Positions 20,740 through 28,006 of a stretch of 41,826 nucleotides of DNA are shown in pieces. The position numbers were made by a program, and so were the translations under genes. Where the stretch lies: assembly GCA_033722375.1 (NCBI GenBank), contig JAWVZB010000011.1:1-41826 (forward strand). The letters are read 5' to 3'. A model generated the notes under the pieces. That model was given only the letters and a program-made list of their open reading frames with translations. It was not told the origin of the DNA and ran no database searches. Origin of the DNA: JAWVZB01 sp033722375 (GTDB lineage Bacteria; Actinomycetota; Nitriliruptoria; Nitriliruptorales; Nitriliruptoraceae). Numbering within the stretch: position 1 is the stretch's first letter; every line of letters begins with the position of its first letter.

Positions 20740-21206
20740 CGGTCGTTGACGTCCACGACGTCGGCGTCCGCGGCGGCTCGCAACGCCGACGGGGAGACGG
20801 GGAAGACGTCGGTGGGGCTCCCGGCGGCGGCGTAGACGGTCTCGAAGCGCAGCAGGTCGGGATCGACGAGCGTGGGGAGTTGTTCGGGGTGACCGAACGG
20901 GGGCGTTCCCCCGATCGCGAACCCGGTGGCGTCGCGGACCTGATCCGGGTCGGCACGCTCCACGCGTTCGGCGTGGAGGTGATGAGCGAGCTTGCCCTCG
21001 TCGACTCGGTTCGCCCCCGAGGTCAACACGAGCACGGGCTCGTCGTCCGCCATGAACACGAGTGACTTGACGATCTGGCCGAGCTCGCAGCCGATGGCGG
21101 CCGCGGCCTGCTCTGCGGTGCGGGTGCCCTCCGGGAAGGTGGTGGGCCGGACGTCGACGCCCAGGCGTTGCGCCTGCTCCATGAAGCGCTCGACCGCCGA
21201 TGGCAC
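20697..21206 (-). CDS. YbaK/EbsC family aminoacyl-tRNA deacylase
   Basis: A YbaK/ProX-type editing domain protein, 169 residues, the usual size for a free-standing member. Such proteins hydrolyse mischarged tRNA, commonly Cys-tRNA-Pro or Ala-tRNA-Pro, in the cytoplasm. The conserved Lys is Lys47 in IVKSLVF, the glycine-rich motif is GFAIGGTPPFGH (95-106), and the DPDLLRFETVYAAAGSPTDVF block completes the pocket. The substrate subclass cannot be told from this. GTG 21206 has GGAG 5 bases before it. The gene is divergent from a GT2 gene (63-bp spacer), and its 3' end overlaps the PaaK-like gene by 43 bases. Confidence 0.85.
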   Translation of the reverse strand: MPSAVERFMEQAQRLGVDVRPTTFPEGTRTAEQAAAAIGCELGQIVKSLVFMADDEPVLVLTSGANRVDEGKLAHHLHAERVERADPDQVRDATGFAIGGTPPFGHPEQLPTLVDPDLLRFETVYAAAGSPTDVFPVSPSALRAAADADVVDVNDRQRTSANTDPSSSA

Positions 21207-21241
21207 GATGTCTCCCCGTATCGGTTCTCCGCGTGGCGGCC

Positions 21242-21247
21242 TACCGT
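21242..21247 (+). promoter_or_regulatory. Candidate -10 element for the GT2 gene
   Basis: TACCGT, inside the near-palindrome CTACCGTAG, lies 23 bases before GTG 21270, giving a leader of about 15 bases containing GGGAGGAG. On the other strand the same site reads TACGGT, but it is too far from the YbaK start to act as a leaderless -10. Confidence 0.35.
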
Positions 21248-21269
21248 AGCGGGGGTGGGAGGAGCGCGG

Positions 21270-22124
21270 GTGTCCGCAGCCAACGTCGGCGTCGTCATCG
21301 CCACCTACGACTCGGGTGAGCTGCTTCCGCCACTGCTCGCGGGTCTGCAGGAGTACGAGCCGGACGCTCCCGTGGTGGTCGTCGACGACGCGAGCCCGTC
21401 GGGGCCGCCGACCCCGGACGGTGCCGAGGTCATCGTCAACGCCGAGAACCGGGGCTACGCGGCGTCCTGCAATCGCGGTGTCGACGCCCTGCGGCGCCAC
21501 GAGGTCGACTTCGTTGCCTTCCTCAACCCCGACGTGCGGTTGACGGGTCCCTCGCTGACGGAGCTGGTCGAGGAGATGGAGTCACGCCCCGACGTCGGTG
21601 CTGCCACCGGCCCGCTCGTGAGCCCCGATGGGCGGCGCCTGCCGTCGGCCTGGGGACGCACCTCGGTGCGGCGGGCGTTCATCTTCGCCGCCGGGCTCGA
21701 ACCGGTGCGACATCGGGCGGCTGCCGGGACCATGCTGCGCGGACGCCAGCACACGAGCCACGCCTCGACCGTCGAGAACGACCTCCGCGTCGACGGTCAC
21801 GTCATCGGTGGGACCATGATGGTGCGGATGACGTGTCTCGATCAGGTCGGCTGCTTCGACGAGGAGTTCTTCCTGTACTGGGAGGATGCGGACCTGTGCC
21901 ACCGCATCCGGGCTGCCGGCTGGGAGGTACGGGTCCTGCCGTGCACGCCGTTCGTGCACGAGGAGGATCAACCCGGCGTGCTCCACGACGAGCGGCGTTG
22001 GAAGTGGTTCGTGGAAGGTGCGCACCGGTTCGGGCAGAAGCACCTCGTGCCGGGTCAGGCCACCCAACTGGAGGCGGCGCTGGATCTCGGCCGTCGGCTG
22101 CGCCGCATCCGGCAGCGAGGATGA
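21270..22124 (+). CDS. GT2 family glycosyltransferase (rhamnosyltransferase-like)
   Basis: A GT-A fold family 2 glycosyltransferase, 284 residues. The donor-binding start VGVVIATYDSGELL, VVVVDDAS (35-42), NRGYAASCNRGVD, and FLNPDVRL (84-91, the metal/nucleotide-binding NPD) are followed by HVIGGTMMVR and FLYWEDADLCHRIR (Glu205-Asp206-Asp208), a pattern common in rhamnosyltransferases of the WbbL type. The acceptor is unknown; a cell-wall or surface glycan is likely given the envelope genes nearby. There is no membrane segment. GTG 21270 has GGGAGGAG 7 bases upstream; GTG 21255 in frame is a weaker alternative. Confidence 0.85.
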   Translation: MSAANVGVVIATYDSGELLPPLLAGLQEYEPDAPVVVVDDASPSGPPTPDGAEVIVNAENRGYAASCNRGVDALRRHEVDFVAFLNPDVRLTGPSLTELVEEMESRPDVGAATGPLVSPDGRRLPSAWGRTSVRRAFIFAAGLEPVRHRAAAGTMLRGRQHTSHASTVENDLRVDGHVIGGTMMVRMTCLDQVGCFDEEFFLYWEDADLCHRIRAAGWEVRVLPCTPFVHEEDQPGVLHDERRWKWFVEGAHRFGQKHLVPGQATQLEAALDLGRRLRRIRQRG

Positions 22125-22136
22125 CCAGTCAGTCGG

Positions 22137-22514
22137 TCAGGGCGGCGGTATCGCGACCCGGGTGTCGAGCGGCGCTTCGCCGGCCGCCACCTCGACGCTG
22201 ACGTGCAGCTCGGTGGCGCTCGCGGGCAGGCGGGGGCGTACCCGGACCTCGCCGATCGACAGGTGTCGGTCGCCCCGTCCCACCGCGTCCTCGACGGTGA
22301 GCTCGAGTCCGGCCCCGGTCGTGATCCGCCAGGAGCCGGCCGGCGGAACCCGTCGTGGCAGTGGTCGCTCGCCGGTGAGATCCACGCGGGCGAACCGCAG
22401 GTCGAACCAGTCGCTCCACGATTCCACCGACAGCAGCGTGAACCGGTGTCCGAGGACGACCCCGAGCTCGGTGAGCAGGGGGATGACGCGCTCTGGAGCA
22501 GGTGAGGCGGACAT
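22137..22514 (-). CDS. Hypothetical beta-rich protein (125 aa)
   Basis: I can assign no named function. The protein alternates short hydrophobic strands, suggesting a beta-sandwich. The segment RFTLLSVESWSDWFDLRFA resembles a strand pair seen in uncharacterised actinobacterial proteins; it is followed by VPPAGSWRITTGAGLELTVEDA and an ELHVSVEVA strand. There is no signal peptide or membrane segment. It lies 41 bases after the histidine kinase stop on the same strand, but TACCCT sits 8 bases before ATG 22514, so it may also have its own leaderless promoter. Only its co-orientation links it to the two-component system. Confidence 0.6.
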   Translation of the reverse strand: MSASPAPERVIPLLTELGVVLGHRFTLLSVESWSDWFDLRFARVDLTGERPLPRRVPPAGSWRITTGAGLELTVEDAVGRGDRHLSIGEVRVRPRLPASATELHVSVEVAAGEAPLDTRVAIPPP

Positions 22515-22522
22515 GGTTGCCG

Positions 22523-22528
22523 AGGGTA
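22523..22528 (-). promoter_or_regulatory. -10 element of a possible leaderless promoter
   Basis: On the minus strand TACCCT is followed by 8 bases and ATG 22514, with no ribosome site between. The element lies in the 41-bp gap after the kinase gene, so the small gene may be transcribed separately from the two-component system. Confidence 0.4.
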
Positions 22529-22555
22529 GGTCGCGCGGCTCGCGCCTCCGGATCG

Positions 22556-23875
22556 TTACTCCGAACCCTGTGGTCGGGGGTCGGCGCCGGCCGAGGGATC
22601 CCGCGAGCGCGGCAGGCGGAGGCGGACCCTGGCGCCGCCCCCCGGTCGGTCCGCGAGCTCCAGGGCCCCGCCGCACGACCGAGCGGCACGGCGTGCGATG
22701 TCGAGCCCGAGCCCGGTGGAGCGCCTGGTGCCGCTGGCGCCCCGCTCCGTCACGGCAACGCCGGGAGGCCAGCCGGGGCCGTGGTCGCTGACGCTCACGA
22801 CGAAGTCCGCGTCTTCCTGCGTGAGCTCGACCTCGAGCGCGGTTCCCTCCGGCGTGTGCGAGAACACGTTGCCGAGCAGCGCATCGATGGCGTCCGCGAG
22901 CCTGATCGGGTCGAGCTCGACCACCGCCGGCCGGGTCCCGACCGTGACAGAGAGGGTGCGACCCTGGTCCTCCGCCAGGGGCGCCCAGAACCTGGTGCGC
23001 TCCTCGAGCACGGCCGCGGCGTCGCTGCGCGGGGCGTCCGCCGCCGTGTCGGCGCTGCCACGGAACGCCCGGATGACGCGTGAAACCTCGGTCTCGAGCG
23101 CATCGACGTCTCGGAGGAGCTGGTCGCGGGCACGGGACGGGGGCAGCGCATCGACGTCGACACGGAGTGGCGTGAGCGGGGTCCGCAGGCGATGCGACAG
23201 GTCGGCCGCGGCCTCCCGTTCGGCCACGAGGAGCTCCCTCACCCGCGCCGCCAGCCGACCGAGCACGTCGGCGATGCGTGCGACCTCCGGTGGCTCTTCG
23301 ACGTCGGCACGTGCGCGGAGGTCGCCAGCGGCGAGCTGCTCGGCGGTGGCTTCGACCTCCGCGATCGCCGCGAGGGTCCGCCGGGCGAGCCGGTCGGCGA
23401 GGAAGACCGCCCCGCCCACCAGGGTCAGCGCGAGCAGCGCGAGGATCGACCACGCGACGGTCACCCCTCGACGCAGGGCGGCGTCGGGGACGAAGGCGTG
23501 CACGACGGCGAGACCGTCCCCTGTCGCGACGGGAACGACCGCGGCCACCCCGCCGGGGACCTGCACCCGCTCGGCCCGCTGACGTCTGCGCACGTGCTCC
23601 TCGAGTGACGGCGGTGGGGGCGCCCCGAGCTGTTCCCCGTCCGGCAGGACCACCCCCACGTCGCCGTCGAGCCCCGCGCTGGCGGCCGAGACGATCTCCA
23701 CCACCTCTCCGGGCTGGAGTGCCGCCGCGGGTGCCAGCGTGCGCGTTGCGAGCTCGGCGGGACGCAGGGCCCTGTCCTCGGCGAGCTGAGCCACTTGGAA
23801 CGCGAGTGGGATCACGAAGGCGATCGCGACCAGCGACGTGGTCGCGGCCACGAGCAGGTTCAAGCGCCGCCTCAC
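22556..23875 (-). CDS. Two-component sensor histidine kinase
   Basis: A HisKA/HATPase sensor kinase, 439 residues. Membrane segments at about 5-29 and 138-160 enclose a ~108-residue extracytoplasmic sensing loop with no recognised domain. HAMP follows (161-215). The H-box is AADLSHRLRTPLTPLRVD with His228. The N-box is ALLGNVFSHTPEG, the G1 box SDHGPGWP and the G2 box GLGLDIARRAARSCGG. All catalytic motifs look intact. GTG 23875 is chosen because it overlaps the response-regulator stop as GTGA; the frame stays open upstream to 23962 but that part lies in the regulator. The signal sensed is unknown; the regulator's divergent target genes encode secreted proteins. Confidence 0.9.
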   Translation of the reverse strand: MRRRLNLLVAATTSLVAIAFVIPLAFQVAQLAEDRALRPAELATRTLAPAAALQPGEVVEIVSAASAGLDGDVGVVLPDGEQLGAPPPPSLEEHVRRRQRAERVQVPGGVAAVVPVATGDGLAVVHAFVPDAALRRGVTVAWSILALLALTLVGGAVFLADRLARRTLAAIAEVEATAEQLAAGDLRARADVEEPPEVARIADVLGRLAARVRELLVAEREAAADLSHRLRTPLTPLRVDVDALPPSRARDQLLRDVDALETEVSRVIRAFRGSADTAADAPRSDAAAVLEERTRFWAPLAEDQGRTLSVTVGTRPAVVELDPIRLADAIDALLGNVFSHTPEGTALEVELTQEDADFVVSVSDHGPGWPPGVAVTERGASGTRRSTGLGLDIARRAARSCGGALELADRPGGGARVRLRLPRSRDPSAGADPRPQGSE

Positions 23876-24549
23876 GGCGGGGACAGGCGGATGCCCACGC
23901 CGCGGACGGTGTGGAGGTACCGGGGCTCGGCCGCCGTCTCCCCGAGCTTCCGACGCAGCCACGACAGGTGCACGTCGACGGTGCGGTCGCTGCCGCCGTA
24001 GGGCTGACGCCAGACCTCCGCCAACAGCTCCCGTTTGCTGACCACTTCCCCGGCGTGCTCCGCGAGGTACGCCAGCAGCGAGAACTCGAGCCGGGAGAGC
24101 TCGAGCTCGTCGCCCCCGAGCGTCGCGCGGTGCGCCCCGACGTCGACCGTCAGGTCGCCTACCTCGAACCGTTGCTCGGCCGCCTCGTCGGAGGCACGGC
24201 GGAGCACCGCCCGGATCCGAGCTTCGAGCTGTGCTGCGGAGTAGGGCTTGACGACGTAGTCGTCGGCTCCCGCGTTCAGCACCTCGACGATGCCGGCTTC
24301 GTCGTCCCGTGCGGTGGCGACGATGACGGGAACGTCGCTGACGGCGCGGAGCATCTCGAGCACCCGGGTTCCGTCGACGTCGGGAAGGCCGAGATCCAGC
24401 ACCACCACCTCGGGTTCGTCGCCGACCAGCGCTTCGAGGGCGGGCAGGCCGGCGTCGACGTGGTCGACGGCGTGGCCACGGCTGCCGAGCTCGCGCAGGA
24501 CCGCCGAGCGGATCGCGGGGTCGTCCTCGACCAGGAGCACGCGTGCCAT
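23872..24549 (-). CDS. OmpR/PhoB-family response regulator
   Basis: A 225-residue regulator. The receiver domain has Asp9-Asp10, the phospho-acceptor Asp52 in LDLGLPDVDG, and Lys101 in VVKPYSAAQ. The C-terminal winged helix (about 130-225) includes LSRLEFSLLAYLAEHAGEV, RTVDVHLSWLRRKL and HTVRGVGIRL, typical of OmpR/PhoB proteins. TAGTCT lies 7 bases before ATG 24549, indicating a leaderless transcript. The kinase start overlaps its stop. Three 11-bp direct repeats in the divergent spacer (24600-24632) fit the DNA-binding mode of this family, so it likely controls the secreted-protein genes from 24677 and possibly itself. Confidence 0.93.
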   Translation of the reverse strand: MARVLLVEDDPAIRSAVLRELGSRGHAVDHVDAGLPALEALVGDEPEVVVLDLGLPDVDGTRVLEMLRAVSDVPVIVATARDDEAGIVEVLNAGADDYVVKPYSAAQLEARIRAVLRRASDEAAEQRFEVGDLTVDVGAHRATLGGDELELSRLEFSLLAYLAEHAGEVVSKRELLAEVWRQPYGGSDRTVDVHLSWLRRKLGETAAEPRYLHTVRGVGIRLSPP

Positions 24550-24556
24550 GCGGAGG

Positions 24557-24562
24557 AGACTA
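24557..24562 (-). promoter_or_regulatory. -10 element of leaderless promoter for the response regulator
   Basis: On the minus strand TAGTCT is followed by 7 bases and ATG 24549. No ribosome site fits in the gap, so the transcript is expected to start at or beside the ATG. Confidence 0.5.
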
Positions 24563-24599
24563 CGGCGACCGACGTGGGGTCTCCGGCAGGTTGCGGGAT

Positions 24600-24644
24600 C
24601 TTCGCAGTCTCTTGAGGTCCGCTTGATGTCGCGCTCCGTAGCGT
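24600..24644 (+). promoter_or_regulatory. Three 11-bp direct repeats and -10 (probable response-regulator operator/promoter)
   Basis: CTTCGCAGTCT (24600-24610), CTTGAGGTCCG (24611-24621) and CTTGATGTCGC (24622-24632) are head-to-tail 11-base units; the second and third share CTTGA and GTC at identical positions. TAGCGT (24639-24644) follows 6 bases later as a -10. OmpR/PhoB-type regulators bind tandem repeats with an 11-base period covering the -35 region, which is exactly this geometry. A leader of about 25 bases then carries GGAGGAG before ATG 24677. Confidence 0.55.
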
Positions 24645-24676
24645 CTTCTTCACATCCCCTCGGAGGAGCTCCGCCG

Positions 24677-25282
24677 ATGAGCGCACCCCGCACGACGACC
24701 GACAGCAACCCGACCCGCCGTGCCGTCCGCTGGCGGGCTGCTCTGACCTGGATCGTCGCCGCGGCCGCCGCGGTGGCCGTGGCGAGCTGGGCCGTTGCGG
24801 CCGCCACCCAGCAGGTCAGCGATCCCACCGCCGCGCTGCTGACCCACGCATCCCCGGACGACGACCCGACCGGCGTCGACGACTCCCCGTCTCCCGACGA
24901 CGAGCCGAGCGAGAGCCCGAGTCCTGACCACGAGCCGAGCGAGAGTCCGAGTCCGGACGACAGCCCGAGTGACGAGGTCTCTCCTGACGACGACCCGAGC
25001 CCGAGCGAGAGCCCGGACGACGATGCCACGCCCGTCAGCACCGACGCGGAGACCAGGACCGCCAGCTCGGTCGGTGGCAGCGCGTCGTTCCGCTTCGAGG
25101 ACGGTGAGGTGATCCTGCTCTGGGCGCGGCCGGAGCCGGGGTTCGAGGTCGACATCGAGCGGGAGCCCGGCGAGGTCCGTGCCCGCTTCCGATCCGCGAG
25201 CCACGAGTCGAGGATCAAGGGGGACTGGGAGGACGGCCACCCCCGGATCCGCATCGAGGAGCGCCCCGAGGACGACGGGTGA
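24677..25282 (+). CDS. Secreted or membrane-anchored acidic Ser/Pro/Asp-rich protein
   Basis: No family recognised. The 201 residues comprise a basic N-terminus, a hydrophobic segment (21-44, signal peptide or anchor), an extended low-complexity region (59-122) of Asp, Ser, Pro and Glu with repeats of the SPDxEPSESP type, and a C-terminal part (130-201) with alternating charged and hydrophobic residues (FRFEDGEVILLWARPEPGF, then VDIEREPG). The linker suggests a domain held away from the membrane. Start ATG 24677 has GGAGGAG 8 bases upstream. It is the first gene behind the response-regulator-like operator and overlaps the next gene as GTGA. It may be an output or accessory sensor of the adjacent kinase. 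Confidence 0.7.
   Translation: MSAPRTTTDSNPTRRAVRWRAALTWIVAAAAAVAVASWAVAAATQQVSDPTAALLTHASPDDDPTGVDDSPSPDDEPSESPSPDHEPSESPSPDDSPSDEVSPDDDPSPSESPDDDATPVSTDAETRTASSVGGSASFRFEDGEVILLWARPEPGFEVDIEREPGEVRARFRSASHESRIKGDWEDGHPRIRIEERPEDDG
24896..24960 (+). repeat. Tandem 30-bp coding repeat
   Basis: Units at 24896-24925 and 24926-24955 differ at only a few bases, and a third begins at 24956. They encode repeats of Asp-x-Glu-Pro-Ser-Glu-Ser-Pro-Ser-Pro in the acidic linker of the gene starting at 24677. Replication slippage could vary linker length. Confidence 0.7.
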
Positions 25283-25824
25283 AGAGCCGCCCCACCCTCG
25301 CTTCGCTCGCGATCGGGGCGCTGCTCCTGGTGCTCGGCACTCCGGCGACACTGGCGCTCGCCCAGACGTCCGTGACGGTGACGCTCACCGACAGCACGTC
25401 ACCGCGCACCGCGGCGCTTCCGCAGGGCGGAACGGTCACCATCGTCAACCACGACGACCAGCGCCACCGGCTCCGCGCCCGGGATCCCGAGGACGTCGAC
25501 ACCGGAAACCTCGAGGCAGGCGAGCGCATGACGCTCACGCTGAGCGTTGCGGGGACGTATCGGTTCGTGGACGAGCGGACCGGCGATCCGGCCTACGCCG
25601 TCACGGTGGAGGTGGGCGGCACGGACACCGGGGGAGACGGCTCAGCCGGCGCGGGTGTCGACACACCGACGGCCACGTCGGGAGACGAGGCACCGGACGG
25701 CCCACCTGCCCCGTCCCGCCGTACCCTCGGGTCGTGGACGTCTACCTCGATCACGCCGCTTCGACCACGCCCCGCCCTGTCGCGCGCGAGGTCTTCGACC
25801 GCTGGTTCGATCCCGGCGGGGTGA
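25279..25824 (+). CDS. Secreted cupredoxin-like protein lacking most copper ligands
   Basis: An N-terminal signal peptide (about 1-29, ending LALAQ) is followed by a single beta-sandwich (31-112) that matches small cupredoxins: GGTVTIVNHDDQRHRLRA, LEAGERMTLTLSVAGTYRF, then YAVTVEV. In plastocyanin-like proteins the ligands are His, Cys, His and Met. Here the His in QRHRL (His63) remains, but the Cys position after AGTYRF is Val/Asp and the HPGM block is absent, so type-1 copper binding is unlikely. A Gly/Thr/Asp/Pro-rich tail follows. From residue 152 the frame overlaps the iscS gene by 91 bases, so the last 30 residues are probably accidental. The GTG start overlaps the preceding gene (GTGA). 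Confidence 0.65.
   Translation: MKSRPTLASLAIGALLLVLGTPATLALAQTSVTVTLTDSTSPRTAALPQGGTVTIVNHDDQRHRLRARDPEDVDTGNLEAGERMTLTLSVAGTYRFVDERTGDPAYAVTVEVGGTDTGGDGSAGAGVDTPTATSGDEAPDGPPAPSRRTLGSWTSTSITPLRPRPALSRARSSTAGSIPAG
25722..25727 (+). promoter_or_regulatory. -10 element of leaderless promoter for iscS
   Basis: TACCCT is followed by 6 bases and GTG 25734. There is no Shine-Dalgarno between. The promoter lies within the 3' part of the cupredoxin-like reading frame and would let iscS-mnmA be transcribed independently of the regulated genes upstream. Confidence 0.45.
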
Positions 25825-26894
25825 CCGGCAACCCCTCCTCGACGCACCGGCACGGCCGGGCTCTCCGGGAGGCGGTCGAGGTGGCCCGCGAACAGGTCGC
25901 GGAAGCGCTGAAGGCGTCGCCCCACGAGATCGTGTTCACCTCGGGCGGAACCGAGGCGGACAACCTCGCGGTCAAGGGCCTCTACTGGGCCGGTCGTCGC
26001 GAAGGGCGTCGCCAGATCGTCACGACGTCCGTCGAGCACCCGGCGGTCCTCGAGTCGGCGCTGTGGGTCGCCGAGCACCAGGGTGCCGAGGTGACGCTCG
26101 TGCCCCCGCGCTCCGACGGAACGGTCGACCCCGACCAGGTGCTGGAGGCAGTGACCCCCGAGACCGCGCTCGTGAGCGTGATGACCGCCAACAACGAGCT
26201 AGGCGGGATCAACGACGTCGCGACGATCGGTGACGCGCTGCGCCACCGCGGCATCCCGTTCCACACCGACGCCGTGCAGGCGTTCGCCACCCACGAGCTC
26301 GATCTCCGCCACCTGCCGGTGGACGCCCTGGCTCTGAGCGCTCACAAGTTCGGCGGCCCGGTCGGGGTGGGGGTCGCCTACCTACGGCGCGGCGTGCCCG
26401 TCGTCCCGCTGCTGCACGGGGGTGGACAGGATCGGGGCGTGCGCTCGGGGACCATGGCCGCGGCGCTCTCCGCGGCGTGCGGGGCGGCGGCCGAGGAAGC
26501 CACGAAGGAGCGCCCCGCCCTCCACGATCGCCTCCGGAGCTTGAGCGAGCGTCTGGCGGAAGGTCTGGCCGCGCTGGACGGGGTCCGACGCAACGGGCCG
26601 TTCGAGCCGAGTCGGCGATTGGCCTCGCACGTGCACGTGAGCATCGACGGTGTCGACGGCGAAGCACTGACGTTCGCGCTCGATCAGGCCGGAGTCTGCG
26701 TCTCGACCGGAGCGGCGTGTGGCGCCGGCGCGAACAAGGCCTCCCACGTGCTCGCGGCTGCCGAGGTGGACGGTGACGCGGCGGTCCGCTGCAGCCTCGG
26801 GTGGCCGTCGACCGACGAGGACGTCGACCGGGCACTCGCAGTGTTCCACCAGGTGGTCCCGCGTCTCCGTGCCGGCGAGCAGGTGCTGTCGTGA
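25734..26894 (+). CDS. iscS: Cysteine desulfurase (IscS/NifS-like)
   Basis: A PLP-dependent cysteine desulfurase, 386 residues, which provides persulfide sulfur for Fe-S clusters and, through MnmA, for tRNA thiolation. It begins VDVYLDHAASTTP. His102 in VEHPAV stacks on PLP, Lys205 in SAHKFGGPVG is the PLP lysine, and Cys329 in STGAACGAG is the catalytic Cys (group I class loop). C-terminal motifs include KASHVL and VRCSLG. GTG 25734 is preferred since the conserved start falls directly after it and TACCCT lies 6 bases upstream. The gene overlaps mnmA as GTGA and shares the iscS-trmU order of M. tuberculosis Rv3025c-Rv3024c. Confidence 0.93.
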   Translation: MDVYLDHAASTTPRPVAREVFDRWFDPGGVTGNPSSTHRHGRALREAVEVAREQVAEALKASPHEIVFTSGGTEADNLAVKGLYWAGRREGRRQIVTTSVEHPAVLESALWVAEHQGAEVTLVPPRSDGTVDPDQVLEAVTPETALVSVMTANNELGGINDVATIGDALRHRGIPFHTDAVQAFATHELDLRHLPVDALALSAHKFGGPVGVGVAYLRRGVPVVPLLHGGGQDRGVRSGTMAAALSAACGAAAEEATKERPALHDRLRSLSERLAEGLAALDGVRRNGPFEPSRRLASHVHVSIDGVDGEALTFALDQAGVCVSTGAACGAGANKASHVLAAAEVDGDAAVRCSLGWPSTDEDVDRALAVFHQVVPRLRAGEQVLS

Positions 26895-28006
26895 GCCGGG
26901 TGCTGGTCAGCATGAGCGGGGGAGTGGACTCCGCGGTGGCCGCGGCGCTGCTCGTCGAGCAGGGCCACGACGTCACCGGTGTCCACCTCAAGCTCGCGGA
27001 CGTCCCGCTGGCCGAGCAGATCCCTGGCCAGGGCTGCTGCACCCTCGACGACGCGCAGGATGCCCGGCGCGTGGCACAGGTCCTCGGGATCGACTTCTAC
27101 GTCTGGGACCTGTCCGAGGTGTTCCGGCGCGAGGTCCAGGACCCGTTCGCTGCGGGCTACGCGGCGGGGACGACCCCCAACCCGTGCGTGACCTGCAACG
27201 AGCAGGTCAAGTACGCGGCCCTCCTCGAGCGGGCCACCGCGCTGGGCTTCGACGCCCTGGCCACGGGTCATCACGTGCGCTTGCGGCGCGGCCGCGACCC
27301 GGTCGTCGAGCCTGGCCCCGACGTGCGCATGCTGCGGGCCGTCGACCGCCGGAAGGACCAGACCTACGTCCTGTACATGGCGACGCCCGATCAGTTGGCA
27401 CGGTCACTGTTCCCGATCGGGGAGCTGACCAAGGACCAGGTCCGGGCGGCGGCTGCCGACCGCGGTCTCCGGGTCGGGGACAAGCCGGACAGCTACGACG
27501 TCTGCTTCATCCCCGACGGCGACACGGCGGGCTACCTCGCCGGTCGCCTGCCCCCGGCCCCCGGCGAGATCGTCGACGTGGACGGGACGGTGCTCGGACA
27601 GCACGACGGCGTGTGGCGCTTCACCATCGGCCAGCGACGGGGTCTCGGGCTCGACCATCACGAGCGACGGTTCGTCATCGACCTCGACCCGCTGCGGAAC
27701 CGTGTCGTGGTCGGTCCCCGTGAGGCCCTCGCCACCAGCCGGATCGAGGCCACGGACGTCAACTGGGTCAGGGGCCAGCCCCCCCGGGGCTCCGTGGCGG
27801 TGCAGGTGCGGGCGCACGGGTCGCTGCATCCCGCCGACGTCGTGGTCGCGGGAAGGAACCTCGTCGTCGACCTGCACGAGCCCGCCTTCGGCGTCGCTGC
27901 CGGCCAGGCGGTGGTCGCCTACGGCCCCGACGGCGAGGAGTGTCTGGGGGGCGGGAGGATGGTCGCGACGGATCGCATCGGGAGCCGTGTCACGGTCGCT
28001 CAGTAG
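26891..28006 (+). CDS. mnmA: tRNA-specific 2-thiouridylase MnmA (TrmU)
   Basis: MnmA adds sulfur to C2 of the wobble uridine in Lys, Glu and Gln tRNAs, using ATP and persulfide from IscS. It has 371 residues. The PP-loop is SGGVDS (9-14), the catalytic Cys pair is Cys102 in CVTCN and Cys205 in YDVCFIP, and GHHVRL and IGQRRGLGL are typical. GTG 26891 overlaps the iscS stop (GTGA), fitting their direct functional link. TAG ends it at 28006; that codon is also the first half of a TAGCCT element ahead of ligA. Confidence 0.95.
   Translation: MSRVLVSMSGGVDSAVAAALLVEQGHDVTGVHLKLADVPLAEQIPGQGCCTLDDAQDARRVAQVLGIDFYVWDLSEVFRREVQDPFAAGYAAGTTPNPCVTCNEQVKYAALLERATALGFDALATGHHVRLRRGRDPVVEPGPDVRMLRAVDRRKDQTYVLYMATPDQLARSLFPIGELTKDQVRAAAADRGLRVGDKPDSYDVCFIPDGDTAGYLAGRLPPAPGEIVDVDGTVLGQHDGVWRFTIGQRRGLGLDHHERRFVIDLDPLRNRVVVGPREALATSRIEATDVNWVRGQPPRGSVAVQVRAHGSLHPADVVVAGRNLVVDLHEPAFGVAAGQAVVAYGPDGEECLGGGRMVATDRIGSRVTVAQ

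Noticed and set aside
24896..24960. 30-bp repeats as a CRISPR array
   Set aside because: There are no spacers. The units are contiguous and in frame, encoding a repetitive acidic linker.
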